Shown here piece after piece: positions 1 to 10,064 of a DNA stretch of 64,000 nt. The position numbers were made by a program, and so were the translations under genes. Source of the DNA: Oscillospiraceae bacterium (GTDB lineage: Bacteria; Bacillota; Clostridia; Oscillospirales; Acutalibacteraceae); the NCBI GenBank assembly GCA_015065975.1, contig SVPG01000007.1:1-64000 (forward strand). The letters are read 5' to 3'. The notes under the pieces are model-generated. The model ran no database searches. It worked only from the letters and a program-made list of their open reading frames with translations, and was not told the DNA's origin. Numbering within the stretch: position 1 is the stretch's first letter; each line of letters begins with the position of its first letter.

Positions 1-47
1 ACCTCATCCTTACCAAGGATGCGCTCTACCGACTGAGCTATATCAGC
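1..47 (-). tRNA. tRNA-Thr (GGT), partial at window edge
   Basis: Read on the minus strand, a tRNA 5' half starts at 47: acceptor strand GCTGATA, D arm GCTC/GAGC, and anticodon arm CATCC/GGATG around loop TTGGTAA, giving anticodon GGT (threonine). The sequence runs off the left edge in the variable region, so the T arm and 3' acceptor strand are not visible. It lies three bases after tRNA-Asp and is probably transcribed with it from the promoter at 157-185. Confidence 0.93.
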
Positions 48-50
48 ATA

Positions 51-127
51 TGGCGACCCAGAACGGGCTCGAACCGTCGACCTCCAGCGTGACAGGCTGG
101 CGTTCTAACCAACTGAACTACTGGGCC
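51..127 (-). tRNA. tRNA-Asp (GTC)
   Basis: A complete 77-base cloverleaf on the minus strand. Acceptor strands GGCCCAG and CTGGGTC pair with one G-U. The D stem is GTTC/GAAC. The anticodon stem CCAGC/GCTGG encloses loop CTGTCAC with anticodon GTC (aspartate). The T stem is GACGG/CCGTT around TTCGAGC. The 3' CCA is encoded in the DNA at 51-53. It is the first gene after a consensus promoter and is followed by tRNA-Thr. Confidence 0.97.
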
Positions 128-156
128 GTAGTTCCCGTCTTTTCGACGGCTATATC

Positions 157-185
157 ATTATAATTGTTACTTTTGATTTTGTCAA
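157..185 (-). promoter_or_regulatory. Consensus promoter of the tRNA-Asp/Thr unit
   Basis: On the minus strand TTGACA (180-185) and TATAAT (157-162) are separated by exactly 17 bases. Both hexamers match the vegetative sigma consensus perfectly, as expected for a stable-RNA promoter. The predicted start is about 20 bases before the first base of tRNA-Asp. Confidence 0.9.
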
Positions 186-213
186 TATAATTTCGAAAAT
201 TTTCTTACATTTT

Positions 214-253
214 AAAAACAAAAAGCGGAAGAGACTCACTTCGCCTCTTCCGC
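214..253 (-). terminator. Intrinsic terminator after ftsH
   Basis: Nine-pair stem GCGGAAGAG (225-233) with CTCTTCCGC (245-253). On the minus strand it is followed by a run of T (TTTTTGTTTTT). It closes the rnjA-to-ftsH operon just before the tRNA promoter. Confidence 0.9.
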
Positions 254-266
254 CCTGTCGATATTA

Positions 267-2240
267 TCAGAAATCGAGCTCGGTTTTTGACATCATCTTT
301 GCAAAAACCTCTCCGTCCATCTTTTCATTCTTCATAAGATAATCGGATACCTGATCGAGCTTATCTCTGTTCTCGGTCAGAATCGACTTTGCCTTATCGA
401 AGCAGCTTGTGATTATATCCTTTACCTCGATATCGATCTCATGAGCGACTTCATCGGAGAAGTCCTTTACATGACCCATATCTCTTCCGAGGAATATCTC
501 GCTGCCCTCGGAGCTGCCGAAGGTGATCGGTCCGAGCTTTTCGCTCATACCGTACTTCATGACCATCTCACGCGAAATCTTTGTTGCGCGCTCGATATCA
601 TTCGATGCACCTGTTGAGATATCCTCGAGGACGATTGCCTCAGCCACACGTCCGCCGAGAAGAACAACGATATCTTCGATCATCTCGCTCTTGATGCGAT
701 AGGACTTATCCTCCTGCGGGAGGCTCATTGTATAGCCGCCTGCCATACCGCGCGGAATGATCGATATCTGATGAACGGGATCCTGTGTCTCACAGAAATA
801 TGTCACAACGGCATGACCAGCCTCGTGAACTGCTGTGATACGCTTTTCCTTTTCGGAAATAACCTTTGATTTCTTTTCTGTACCTGCGATGACTTTGATT
901 GTTGCCTCTTCGATCTCACGCATTGTGATTGCCTTCTGATCGCGTCTTGCGGCAAGAAGTGCCGACTCGTTGAGAAGATTCTCAAGATCTGCACCTGTAA
1001 AGCCTGCTGTGCTCTTTGCAATTGTGGCAAGATCAACGTCCGGACCGAGCGGCTTCTTTCTGGAATGAACCTTGAGGATAGCCTCTCTTCCCTTGATATC
1101 GGGATAGCCTACCATAACCTGACGGTCGAAACGTCCCGGTCTTGTAAGAGCCGGGTCGAGAATGTCGGGGCGGTTGGTTGCTGCAATGATGATAACGCCT
1201 TCGTTTACACCGAAACCGTCCATCTCAACAAGGAGCTGGTTGAGGGTCTGCTCTCTTTCGTCGTGACCGCCACCGAGACCTGCGCCTCTGTGACGACCGA
1301 CAGCATCGATCTCATCGATGAATACGATACACGGAGAATTCTTCTTAGCCTGATCGAAAAGATCACGGACTCTCGATGCACCGACACCGACGAACATCTC
1401 AACAAAGTCAGAACCCGAAATCGAGAAGAAGGGAACTCCCGCTTCGCCTGCAACAGCTCTTGCAAGGAGGGTCTTACCTGTACCCGGAGGGCCTACAAGA
1501 AGAACGCCCTTGGGAATATGTGCTCCGAGGTCGTTGAACTTGCGCGGATTCTTGAGGAACTCGACAATCTCTTCGAGCTCTTCCTTCTCTTCATCTGCGC
1601 CTGCAACGTCCTCAAAGGTGGTCTTGCGCTTCTCGTCGGAGACATTCTTTATCTTTGCCTTGCCGAAGCTCATCTGCTTGCCGCCGTCACCCATACTTGC
1701 GTTGATGCGGCGCATGAGCAGGAACCATATGACAACCATGAATCCGAGCATAAGAAGCGTCGGAATCATGCTTTCAATCCATGTTGCCTCTCTCTGCGGC
1801 TGGTAGTTCCACGAAAGATTATTGAGCGGATGCTCTTCATAATCCTTGACGGTCATTCCGAAAACATCGGTCGCACTGACATTGCCCTGAGAAGCGGACA
1901 GCTCGAGCGCTGCATCGTATCTCTCAAAGAACTTCACTCTGAGATTCTCAATGTCGGTGACAAACAGATTTACGCTCGGCACAGTATAGACCGGATTCTT
2001 TTCGTCCTTGAACTCGTCACGAAGCGTGATCTTGAGCACCGATGTCTCGAAGGAAAGCTCATAAGACTTGATCTTCTGAGAATTCTCTTCCGCAACATCA
2101 AAATAAGACAGTGCATCGGAATAGGTCTTTATCGTGTCCACAGAGGTGTTCGACGAAATCAGGAAGAAGATTATTATAATAAGTATCGGCAGACCAATAC
2201 CGAGAATCGCATTCCTGATCGTCTTTTTCTTGTTGTTCAA
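267..2240 (-). CDS. ftsH: ATP-dependent zinc metalloprotease FtsH
   Basis: Membrane-anchored AAA+ protease that pulls misassembled membrane proteins and some regulators into a zinc protease chamber. The order is N-terminal helix (about residues 10-30), an outer domain, a second helix near 160-178, then the AAA domain with Walker A GPPGTGKT near 250 and Walker B FIDEID near 308. The peptidase zinc site HEAGH lies near 472. About 657 residues, normal for the family. Start choice: a GTG at 2249 directly overlaps the AAGGAG site, so the TTG at 2240 (8 bases after the site) or 2243 is more likely. It is the last gene of the operon, 26 bases after hpt, an order also known in Bacillus (tilS-hpt-ftsH). 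Confidence 0.95.
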   Translation of the reverse strand: MNNKKKTIRNAILGIGLPILIIIIFFLISSNTSVDTIKTYSDALSYFDVAEENSQKIKSYELSFETSVLKITLRDEFKDEKNPVYTVPSVNLFVTDIENLRVKFFERYDAALELSASQGNVSATDVFGMTVKDYEEHPLNNLSWNYQPQREATWIESMIPTLLMLGFMVVIWFLLMRRINASMGDGGKQMSFGKAKIKNVSDEKRKTTFEDVAGADEEKEELEEIVEFLKNPRKFNDLGAHIPKGVLLVGPPGTGKTLLARAVAGEAGVPFFSISGSDFVEMFVGVGASRVRDLFDQAKKNSPCIVFIDEIDAVGRHRGAGLGGGHDEREQTLNQLLVEMDGFGVNEGVIIIAATNRPDILDPALTRPGRFDRQVMVGYPDIKGREAILKVHSRKKPLGPDVDLATIAKSTAGFTGADLENLLNESALLAARRDQKAITMREIEEATIKVIAGTEKKSKVISEKEKRITAVHEAGHAVVTYFCETQDPVHQISIIPRGMAGGYTMSLPQEDKSYRIKSEMIEDIVVLLGGRVAEAIVLEDISTGASNDIERATKISREMVMKYGMSEKLGPITFGSSEGSEIFLGRDMGHVKDFSDEVAHEIDIEVKDIITSCFDKAKSILTENRDKLDQVSDYLMKNEKMDGEVFAKMMSKTELDF

Positions 2241-2266
2241 CAAATTCACTCCTTAGATATTACTCG

Positions 2267-2806
2267 TTACTTGTTTATAGCCGAGTCCTTAAGTATTCCT
2301 ATATACGGGAGATTGCGATATTTTTCAGCGTAATCAAGACCGTATCCCACAATAAAGGCGTCGGGCACCTTTGTTCCCACATAATGTGCTTTGATATCGA
2401 CCTTTCTGCGGTCGGGCTTATCAAGAAGAGTGCACAGCTTCAGACTTGCCGGTCCGCGGCTGCTGAGCAGTTCGATAAGGCTGCTGAGTGTGACACCGGA
2501 ATCGAGAATATCCTCGACGATAAGTACATCATAATCCTTGATCGAGATATCGAGATCCTTGATGATCTTGACCGAACCCGAGGTCTCGGTTCCCTTTCCA
2601 TAGCTCGAAACGACCATGAAATCGATGGAACAGGGAATTGTGATGGCGCGCATAAGGTCAGCCATTGTCACAACAGAGCCCTTGAGAACGCTTACGAGAA
2701 GAAGGTTCTTATCCTTATAATCCTCGCTTATCTGTGCTCCGAGTCTTTTTATCATCTCAGCGAGCTCTTCCTCATTTATCAATACCTTTTCGATATCAGC
2801 CTGCAT
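2267..2806 (-). CDS. hpt: Hypoxanthine phosphoribosyltransferase
   Basis: Cytoplasmic purine salvage enzyme that joins hypoxanthine or guanine to PRPP, giving IMP or GMP. The PRPP-binding signature is visible as VLIVEDILDSGVTL in the middle of the protein. The N-terminal substrate loop LVSVLKGSVVTMADL and the C-terminal PDAFIVGYGLDYAE segment are typical. About 179 residues is the usual size. The ATG at 2806 lies 9 bases after AGGAG; a TTG just before it (2809) is less likely. The gene overlaps the end of tilS by 11 bases, so translation is probably coupled. Confidence 0.95.
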   Translation of the reverse strand: MQADIEKVLINEEELAEMIKRLGAQISEDYKDKNLLLVSVLKGSVVTMADLMRAITIPCSIDFMVVSSYGKGTETSGSVKIIKDLDISIKDYDVLIVEDILDSGVTLSSLIELLSSRGPASLKLCTLLDKPDRRKVDIKAHYVGTKVPDAFIVGYGLDYAEKYRNLPYIGILKDSAINK

Positions 2807-4157
2807 CAATATTCTCTCCTCTACATAGCTTTATTATCAAAACTTTTTGCGTTGACTTTCCAACCGCACAGCCCTCTGCCGCACCGAAATCTTCAAGCCA
2901 TACTATCTCACCGCCGCACTCTATCATAACGTATGACGAGCGGCGGTCGGCGGGGATTGCCTTTTCGTTGAAGAGTTTTCTGACCTGTTTTGTCAGCCCC
3001 CGTCCATTCGGTGCAAACCGATCGCCCTGCCGCCTGTTTCTCACAACAGCAGGTTTATTATCGGAACACCTTTCGAGTATTATATCATAATCGACGATAT
3101 CCGTAAACAATAAATTGTGATAATTTTCCGATGATTTGAATTCATCGATTGCAACGATTTCACATATCAGACTTCTTCCGTCGGGCAGAATCTGCTCGGA
3201 AAAGGCAAGCTCGCTTTCCCATTCGTCCTGACATTCATATTCCTTTCTGAGGGATATCATGCCTTTATGTATCGCGAGCGTCCTTTGCGAATCTATCCCG
3301 ACCGCACCGCTGCCTTCCGATATCATTTCTTTTATGAGAGCGATATGTTTATAGTCGCAGCCACCCGAAATTATCGCAGCTGCTCTGCGAAGCAGCGGGT
3401 CGGGAAGCTCTCTGAGCCGCTCGACAGGCCATCTGCCGTCGTCTTCCATATCGTCAAGCGCCGCCTGCGCCTGCGAGCGAAGATATTCTTCATCGGACGC
3501 AGCACATTCGGACAGCCTTCCGACGGCAAGATGAAACGACGGATTTATTCTTCTGAGTCTCGGCACGAGCTCGTGCCTTATCATATTTCTTGTATAAACG
3601 GTGTCGCTGTTTGTGGAATCATTGACATATTCAAGCATATTCTGTCTGCAGAATTGCTCGACCTCTTCACGGGTGACGCTTATAAGCGGACGGATTATAT
3701 TTCCGCGTACGGCAGGTATACCGCCGAGACCTGCTATCGAGCTTCCTCTCGCTATATTGAAAATTACGGTTTCCACACTGTCGGACATTGTGTGTGCTGT
3801 TGCTGTCCTGCACCCGAGCTGACCCGCAACTTCGTCAAATATCTCATATCTAACATTGCGTCCGCATTCCTCAAGACCGATACCGAGCTGTGCAGCCTTT
3901 GACGGCACATCGACCTGTCTGCACTCAAAGGGTATCGACAGCTTCTCGCAGAAGCTCTGTGCAAACATTCTGTCCCTTCGTGCCTCTTCACCGCGTATCA
4001 TATGATCGACGTGAACCGCCGTCACATCATAACCGAGCACGTGCAGCGCATAGACAAGGCTGACCGAATCGGCACCGCCCGAAAGTCCGCAAACTACTTT
4101 ATCCCCGTCCTCAAGCATACCGAAACGCGCGATGGTCTCTCTGATTTTACTGAGCAT
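2796..4157 (-). CDS. tilS: tRNA(Ile)-lysidine synthase
   Basis: Modifies C34 of the tRNA-Ile CAT anticodon to lysidine using ATP and lysine, which switches the tRNA from Met to Ile decoding. The PP-loop SGGADS near residue 26 is the ATP-pyrophosphatase motif of this family. The C-terminal domain carries GDRFAPNGRGLTKQVRKL, a TilS hallmark. 453 residues is normal. Its ribosome site GAGGAG lies inside the end of dnaB and its start overlaps dnaB by 11 bases, so the two are co-translated. It sits before hpt and ftsH as in other Firmicutes. Confidence 0.93.
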   Translation of the reverse strand: MLSKIRETIARFGMLEDGDKVVCGLSGGADSVSLVYALHVLGYDVTAVHVDHMIRGEEARRDRMFAQSFCEKLSIPFECRQVDVPSKAAQLGIGLEECGRNVRYEIFDEVAGQLGCRTATAHTMSDSVETVIFNIARGSSIAGLGGIPAVRGNIIRPLISVTREEVEQFCRQNMLEYVNDSTNSDTVYTRNMIRHELVPRLRRINPSFHLAVGRLSECAASDEEYLRSQAQAALDDMEDDGRWPVERLRELPDPLLRRAAAIISGGCDYKHIALIKEMISEGSGAVGIDSQRTLAIHKGMISLRKEYECQDEWESELAFSEQILPDGRSLICEIVAIDEFKSSENYHNLLFTDIVDYDIILERCSDNKPAVVRNRRQGDRFAPNGRGLTKQVRKLFNEKAIPADRRSSYVMIECGGEIVWLEDFGAAEGCAVGKSTQKVLIIKLCRGENIDAG

Positions 4158-5523
4158 CGCGGCGCTCCTCTAATGCTGTGAATCTCGTTGTCTCACCCGA
4201 CCAGTGGAGTGTAACGTCGCCGACATCACCGTGACGGTTCTTTGCGATTATGCACACCGCCTTGTTGCGGTTGACATCGGGAGCTTCCTCACCGGGTTTT
4301 CTGTCGCTGCTTTCGTAATAGCCTTCTCTGAAAAGGAACATGACTATATCGGCGTCCTGCTCGATGGAACCCGAATCTCTCAGGTCGGAAAGTGCCGGAC
4401 GGTGTCCCACACGGGTATCGGCCTGACGGTTGAGCTGTGAGAGGCAGATGACCGTTACGTCAAGCTCTTTAGCCATTATCTTGAGCGATCTTGTTATATC
4501 CGAAATATCCTGAACTCGGTTGGAGACATTGTTGCCCGCCATAAGCTGGAGGTAGTCGATGACAACCAGTCCGACGTCGCCCAGTCTTCTTACCTTCGCC
4601 TTCATCTCTGTGACCGAGATGTTACTCTTTTCGTCGAGATATATCGGCGCACCGTGAAGCGCGACCGCAGCGTTTGCAAGCGCAGGCCAGTCGCCCTCTC
4701 CGAACTTACCCGAACGAAGTGTCTTGCCCGAGACTCCCGATTCGGACGAGAGTATTCTCAGAGCAAGCTGCTCACGGCTCATTTCGAGCGAGAAGAAGGC
4801 AACCTTCTTATTTGAATTGACGGCAACATTTCGTGCAATATTGAGCGCAAAGCTCGTCTTTCCCATACCGGGTCGTGCCGCAAGAATGATAAGGTCGGAA
4901 CGGTTGAGACCCGTTATCATTTCATCGAGTGCATTTATGCCGGTCGGCGTTCCGAGCATTTCATCGCGCCTGTCGGAATCGAGAATGGACAGTCTGTCAT
5001 AGGCGTCCATAATGACCTCGCTTATGGGAACAAGACCCTGCGAGGCACGAAGATGTGCTATCTCGTATATTCTCTGTTCCGCTCTGTCGAGCACCACCGA
5101 CGCCTCATTTGACTCGTCAACGGCATCGGCTATGATCTCTCTCGACGCATTCACAAGCGCACGAAGCTCATATTTGTCTCTTATTATCTTCGCGTAGGCT
5201 TCATAGTTGCGTATCTGCGGAACCGACTGTGTAAGATTGTAGAGATACTTTTTACCCGTATCCTCCGTAAACGCTCCGACCGTAACCGTCTCATTGAGCA
5301 CCGTTACAAAGTCGACAGGTGCACCTGTTTTGAACAGGCGGTTCATTGCGGAAAATATCTCCCTGTGCTCCTGCACATAGAAGCATTCCGGTCTGAGCAT
5401 TTCAAGAAGTGTATTAAGGCAGCTCTGATCAAACAGGACCGCACCCAGCACCGCCTGCTCAGCCTCAAGGCTGTATGGCAGCTGGCTGTTGTCAAAATCC
5501 TGACTGAAGCTTTGGTTGTTCAT
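4147..5523 (-). CDS. dnaB: Replicative DNA helicase DnaB
   Basis: Hexameric 5'-3' helicase of the replication fork (called DnaC in Bacillus). The N-terminal domain begins with the characteristic LPYSLEAEQAVLGAVL. The RecA-like C-terminal domain has Walker A ARPGMGKTSFALNIA near residue 215, Walker B LVVIDYLQLM, and the later LSDLRDSGSIEQDADIVMF segment typical of DnaB. 458 residues, and no intein. The position after gdpP and rplI is the conserved Firmicute order. Confidence 0.96.
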   Translation of the reverse strand: MNNQSFSQDFDNSQLPYSLEAEQAVLGAVLFDQSCLNTLLEMLRPECFYVQEHREIFSAMNRLFKTGAPVDFVTVLNETVTVGAFTEDTGKKYLYNLTQSVPQIRNYEAYAKIIRDKYELRALVNASREIIADAVDESNEASVVLDRAEQRIYEIAHLRASQGLVPISEVIMDAYDRLSILDSDRRDEMLGTPTGINALDEMITGLNRSDLIILAARPGMGKTSFALNIARNVAVNSNKKVAFFSLEMSREQLALRILSSESGVSGKTLRSGKFGEGDWPALANAAVALHGAPIYLDEKSNISVTEMKAKVRRLGDVGLVVIDYLQLMAGNNVSNRVQDISDITRSLKIMAKELDVTVICLSQLNRQADTRVGHRPALSDLRDSGSIEQDADIVMFLFREGYYESSDRKPGEEAPDVNRNKAVCIIAKNRHGDVGDVTLHWSGETTRFTALEERRDAQ

Positions 5524-5603
5524 CGCAATGACCTTCTCCTCTTTGCGGGACTTATATAATAATCCACCGTAACGGTGAACTGTTCGTTAACTGAGCCGAA
5601 AAC

Positions 5604-6050
5604 TTACTGCTCGGAAACGAGCACGTAGAACTTTGCGGAGATACCTGTGTAGAGCTTTACCTCGCTCTGATATGTTCCGAAAGTCTTGATATCTCCGTCA
5701 AGGGTTATCTTGCGCTTGTCGATCTGTACTCCTGCGAGCTTGCTGACCTCATCGGCAATCTCCTTGGATGTGACCGAGCCGAAGAGCTTACCCGACTGTC
5801 CTGCCTTTGCAAAGAGCTTTATTGTTGTTCCCTCAAGCTTCTTTGCAAGCTCGGTTGCAGCCTTCTTTTCCTGCTCTATTCTGTACTGCTCTGCACGCTC
5901 CTTGTTCTTGATATCGTTTATGGACTGTGCATTTGCTTCCTTTGCAAGCTTGCGCGGCAGCAGGAAGTTTCTTCCGTAACCGTCGGAGACGTTTACTATC
6001 TCGTCCTTTTTACCTGTACCCTTTACATCCTGAAGCAATACTACCTTCAT
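5604..6050 (-). CDS. rplI: 50S ribosomal protein L9
   Basis: Large-subunit protein that bridges from the L1 stalk base. The N-terminal domain MKVVLLQDVKGTGKKDEIV and the following DGYGRNFLLPRKLA match the family signature. A long connecting helix and a C-terminal domain follow, 148 residues in all. The reading frame is open upstream to 6119, but the ATG at 6050 follows AGAAAGGA at good distance and gives the canonical start. It lies between gdpP and dnaB. Confidence 0.96.
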   Translation of the reverse strand: MKVVLLQDVKGTGKKDEIVNVSDGYGRNFLLPRKLAKEANAQSINDIKNKERAEQYRIEQEKKAATELAKKLEGTTIKLFAKAGQSGKLFGSVTSKEIADEVSKLAGVQIDKRKITLDGDIKTFGTYQSEVKLYTGISAKFYVLVSEQ

Positions 6051-6088
6051 ATTTATACATTCCTTTCTGAAATTGAAAATAAACTTTG

Positions 6089-8068
6089 TTATTTCTGAGC
6101 CGCCTGATCCTTCAGGCACTCATCGATTGCGGCCTTGAGACGTTTTACGGCATTTTCCATGGTTTCTTCCTTGAGCTGTGCTCCCGCCATTGTAAGATGT
6201 CCGCCGCCGCCGAGCTTTTCGGTGACGAGCTGGACGTTCATCTTGCCGTGTGAGCGTCCCGAAATATTTATCTGACCGCCGCCCTCATACAGAACAAACG
6301 ACGCATCAACGCTGTCGAGCGTGAGCATTTCGTCAGCCGCCTGCGACGCGACAACTCTTATATCGTCGAAAACCTTATCGACGATAGATATTGCGCATCG
6401 GTTATAGAGCGTTGCATTGGATATGATCTTTGATTTTTCTCTGAACGTGTCGAGCGTTCCGGAGAAGAAGCGTTTGACCTCAACGGTATCAGCACCCCTT
6501 CTTCTGAGAAATGCCGATGCTTCAAAGGTTCGCACACCCGTCTTTAGCACAAAGCTCTTTGTATCGAGCATTATACCTGCGAGAAGCGCCTCTGCCTCTG
6601 CCCTTCCGATAGCCTTCGGATCTATGTATGTCGCAAGCTCGGTTACAAGCTCCGACGCCGACGACGCGTATGATTCCTGTATGAACAGTGTCGGATTCTC
6701 AATGTGGTCGACCATCATTCTGTGATGATCTATAACCGCTGTTTTTGTAGCTCTTTCATAAAGGGCAAGGCTTTCAACTATCGTCGGCGAATGTGTATCG
6801 ACAACCACCACAAGCGTGCCTTCGCGAACTCTGTCGAGAGCATCGGAAACGTCCATGAAACAGTCGAGTCCCGACGTCTTCTCATAGCTGTCTATGAGAT
6901 CCGCCGCAAGCGACGTTCTTCGATCGATGGCAATATGAGCCTCCTTGCCGAAGGACCGAACAAGGCTGTGTACACCGATTGCAGCTCCGACAACATCGAG
7001 GTCGGAATATTTATGACCCATGATGAAGCAATTGCTGCAGCCTTCAAAAAGCTCGGTCAACGCCGACGCCGACATTCTCATTCTGACCCTGCTCTGTCTC
7101 TCGGAGGAATTGGTAACACCGCCGTAGAAGGTATAGCCTTCCTCATTCTTGACAACAGCCTGATCGCCGCCGCGTCCGAGAGCCATATCGAGCGCCTGAC
7201 GCGCCCATGCTTCACACTCGGCGATATTCTTTCCGCCGCAGCCGACACCGATCGACAGCGTGACGGCAAGATTATCCTTGACCATTATCTGACGCGCCTG
7301 CGCCAGAATATCAAATTTATTCTCGACAATCTTTTCAAAGTCGGAGCTTTCGAGCAGTATCAGACTCTTTTCACGCGTATCCGCCCAGCAGACACCTGTA
7401 CTGTCCGCTACCCAGTCATTGATAAGAGAATCGATCTGAGCCATGACACGCATACGCTCACTCTCTCGCTCCTTGAGCAGTTCCTCCTCGTTATCAAAAA
7501 CGATGAGGATAACGACCGGACGGGTCTCCTCGTATCTCTGCTCCGTTTCCTTGAGAGAGGTTATCTCGCTGAAAAAGAGATTGTATTTGCCGATATCCTC
7601 GCCGCTGCATTCGGAGACGCTGCACTGAAACCAGCGTTTGTTCTGCTTTATCTCAAACGGCTCCTCCGATTTCAGCTTTGTGAGATTGAATTTCGGAAAG
7701 ACCTTCATGATAGAGCTTCCGAAAGCGTCCATGCCGCTGAGCACGGTTTTGCGGAACTGCTCGTTATACCACACGATTTCTCCGTCGTTCTTGACCGACA
7801 CCATCGGCGAAGGCATTCCCGAGACCGCTTCCTTTTCCTTCGGCATGAGCGAATCGGAAAGCCTCTTGAGATACCCGAATACGGATTTGTTCGTATAATC
7901 GTTTATCAGCAATGTCGCAGCAATCGCAAACACCGCCACGGTTGCGTGAACAAGCAGCAGTTTATTGCGGTTTTCTACAGTCGCCGTAAACACTGCCATT
8001 ATGACCACAATTGCCACAAGTCCGATAATAACAGGGGACACAATCCAGAACTTTTTTAATTTTTTCAT
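6089..8068 (-). CDS. gdpP: Cyclic-di-AMP phosphodiesterase GdpP
   Basis: Membrane enzyme that hydrolyses c-di-AMP, a signal for potassium, osmotic and wall homeostasis. Two N-terminal helices (about residues 8-28 and 34-52) precede a PAS-like domain, a degenerate GGDEF domain, and a DHH/DHHA1 phosphodiesterase. The catalytic set is present: MGHKYSDLDVVGAA, VVVDTHSP and IDHHRMM, with GGGGHLTMAGAQ near the C terminus. About 659 residues, as usual. An upstream in-frame ATG at 8101 is rejected because AAGGAGGG sits 7 bases before the ATG at 8068. It lies in an operon with rnjA upstream and rplI downstream. Confidence 0.95.
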   Translation of the reverse strand: MKKLKKFWIVSPVIIGLVAIVVIMAVFTATVENRNKLLLVHATVAVFAIAATLLINDYTNKSVFGYLKRLSDSLMPKEKEAVSGMPSPMVSVKNDGEIVWYNEQFRKTVLSGMDAFGSSIMKVFPKFNLTKLKSEEPFEIKQNKRWFQCSVSECSGEDIGKYNLFFSEITSLKETEQRYEETRPVVILIVFDNEEELLKERESERMRVMAQIDSLINDWVADSTGVCWADTREKSLILLESSDFEKIVENKFDILAQARQIMVKDNLAVTLSIGVGCGGKNIAECEAWARQALDMALGRGGDQAVVKNEEGYTFYGGVTNSSERQSRVRMRMSASALTELFEGCSNCFIMGHKYSDLDVVGAAIGVHSLVRSFGKEAHIAIDRRTSLAADLIDSYEKTSGLDCFMDVSDALDRVREGTLVVVVDTHSPTIVESLALYERATKTAVIDHHRMMVDHIENPTLFIQESYASSASELVTELATYIDPKAIGRAEAEALLAGIMLDTKSFVLKTGVRTFEASAFLRRRGADTVEVKRFFSGTLDTFREKSKIISNATLYNRCAISIVDKVFDDIRVVASQAADEMLTLDSVDASFVLYEGGGQINISGRSHGKMNVQLVTEKLGGGGHLTMAGAQLKEETMENAVKRLKAAIDECLKDQAAQK

Positions 8069-8112
8069 ATGCCGCCCTCCTTTTTTACAGTTATCCGTCA
8101 AACAGACGGTGA

Positions 8113-10029
8113 TCAGACCTCCATGATGACCGGCAGGATCATCGGGCTTCTGCGCGTTCTTTCAAACATCATACGCGAAAGGTCGTCACGCATACGGTTC
8201 TTGATAGCACCCCAGTCACGCACACCGTGAGCCGCACACTGGTCAAGCGCTTTCCACAGAACCTCTCTTGCTTCCGCCATAAGGGGCTCCGCGTCCCTTA
8301 CATAGACAAAGCCTCTCGAGATCACATCGGGTCCCGACACAATCTCTCCCGTGACGGAATCTATCGCCACACAGGCAATTATAAGTCCGTCCTGACCGAG
8401 ATGCTTTCTGTCTCTGAGCACCACGCTGCCGACATCGCCGACACCGAGTCCGTCGACAAGCACACGTCCGCTCGGAACCTTATCAACGATCTTAAGACCG
8501 CCCTCGCGGCTTACCTCAACACAGTCACCCAGATCGGCAACCATGATATTTTCATCAGGCATACCCATAAGGCTGGCAAGTCCCGCGTGCTTCTTGAGAT
8601 GCTTCTGCTCACCGTGAACGGGAATGAAATACTGCGGTTTTGTAAGTCCGAGCATCATCTTGAGCTCTTCCTGACAGGCGTGACCCGAAACGTGTACGTC
8701 GTACATCTTCTCGTAAACGACCTCACAGCCGTGTCTGAGCAGTTCGTTTACAACGTTCGCAACAGTCTTTTCATTTCCGGGAATCGGGGTTGCTGAGATG
8801 ATTATAAAATCGTCGCTTCCGATGGAAACCTGTCTGTGATCGGCAAACGCCATTCTCGTCAGTGCACTCATCGGCTCGCCCTGGCTGCCTGTGGTTATGA
8901 GCACCATCTGATTCTTCGGATACTTATTGATCGCCGAGATATCGACAAGAACACCCTCGGGCACCTTGAGATATCCGAGCTCCTGACCGATAGCCACGGT
9001 GTTTATCATGCTTCTTCCGCTGACGGCAACCTTTCTGCCGAAACGGTGAGCGCAATCGATTATCTGCTGTACTCTGTGAACATTCGAGGCGAATGTCGCA
9101 ATTATTATTCTGCGGTCGGTCGCCGTCGCCGATGCAAACAGTGTATTGAAGGCATCGCCGACCGTCCTCTCACTCGACGTATAACCCGGTCTTTCGGCGT
9201 TTGTCGAATCGGACAGCAGGCACAGCACGCCCTCGTTGCCGAGATTCGCAAATCTGCCGAGATCGATTATCTCGCCCGATATCGGGGTCATATCAATCTT
9301 GAAGTCGCCCGTCTGGACTATCGTTCCGGCCGGAGTTCCGATGGCGAGAGCCACCGCGCCGGGTATCGAATGGTTGACGTTTATAAACTCAACGCTCATA
9401 TTGCCGAGCGAAACCTTATCACCGGGTGCAACGGGTACAAGCTTTGCCGAAGAGAGCAGATTGTGCTCCTTGAGCTTTACCTTTACGAGACCGAGGGTGA
9501 GCTGTGTTCCGTATATCGGGCAGGATATCTGCTTGAGCAGGTAAGGTATTGCGCCGATATGATCCTCGTGTCCGTGCGTGAGGACGATGCCGCGTATCTT
9601 GTCCTTATTCTGTATCACGTGAGAAAAATCGGGTATGACGATATCGATGCCGAGCATGGTATCATCGGGGAAAGCCATGCCGCAGTCGACGAGAAGCGCA
9701 TCGTTCTCCCATTCATACATTGTGACATTCTTTCCGATCTCATTGAGACCGCCGATAAAGGATATCCTGACGGGAGATGCAGGCTGCTTTTTAGTCTTTC
9801 TCGGCTGCTGCGTACGCGCCGCAGTCTTTTTCACCGAGCTCTGCTTCGACGCATTCGCTCTGCCCGTCTGTTTCTTTGCGGTGCTGCTTTTTGTATTTTT
9901 CGCACTGCCGCTCTTTGCAGACTGTTTTTTATTCACACTCTGACGAGTGTTTTTTGATGCTGTGCCCTTATGAGCCGCCGTGTTTTGCTTTTTTGTTTTC
10001 TTCGGGGAATCCGCTGCATTTTTCTGCAC
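8113..10029 (-). CDS. rnj: Ribonuclease J with lysine-rich N-terminal extension
   Basis: Metallo-beta-lactamase-fold RNase with 5'-3' exonuclease and endonuclease activity in mRNA decay and rRNA maturation. The metal site LTHGHEDHIGAIPYL and the beta-CASP motifs (SDSTNAERPG, TFASNVHR, VSGHACQEEL) are present. The core starts at about residue 86 (PVRISFIGGLNEIGKN). The first ~85 residues are low-complexity Lys/Ala/Ser/Thr and make the protein 638 residues, against about 555 in B. subtilis RNase J1. Start is GTG, 7 bases after GGAGG. First gene of the operon. J1 or J2 identity cannot be decided here. Confidence 0.94.
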   Translation of the reverse strand: MQKNAADSPKKTKKQNTAAHKGTASKNTRQSVNKKQSAKSGSAKNTKSSTAKKQTGRANASKQSSVKKTAARTQQPRKTKKQPASPVRISFIGGLNEIGKNVTMYEWENDALLVDCGMAFPDDTMLGIDIVIPDFSHVIQNKDKIRGIVLTHGHEDHIGAIPYLLKQISCPIYGTQLTLGLVKVKLKEHNLLSSAKLVPVAPGDKVSLGNMSVEFINVNHSIPGAVALAIGTPAGTIVQTGDFKIDMTPISGEIIDLGRFANLGNEGVLCLLSDSTNAERPGYTSSERTVGDAFNTLFASATATDRRIIIATFASNVHRVQQIIDCAHRFGRKVAVSGRSMINTVAIGQELGYLKVPEGVLVDISAINKYPKNQMVLITTGSQGEPMSALTRMAFADHRQVSIGSDDFIIISATPIPGNEKTVANVVNELLRHGCEVVYEKMYDVHVSGHACQEELKMMLGLTKPQYFIPVHGEQKHLKKHAGLASLMGMPDENIMVADLGDCVEVSREGGLKIVDKVPSGRVLVDGLGVGDVGSVVLRDRKHLGQDGLIIACVAIDSVTGEIVSGPDVISRGFVYVRDAEPLMAEAREVLWKALDQCAAHGVRDWGAIKNRMRDDLSRMMFERTRRSPMILPVIMEV

Positions 10030-10064
10030 AAAACAACCTCCAGTTAAATTTTTACATTCATATT

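Noticed and set aside
1065..2333. Plus-strand open frame of 422 codons opposite ftsH
   Set aside because: FtsH is unmistakable on the other strand; the frame is a shadow.
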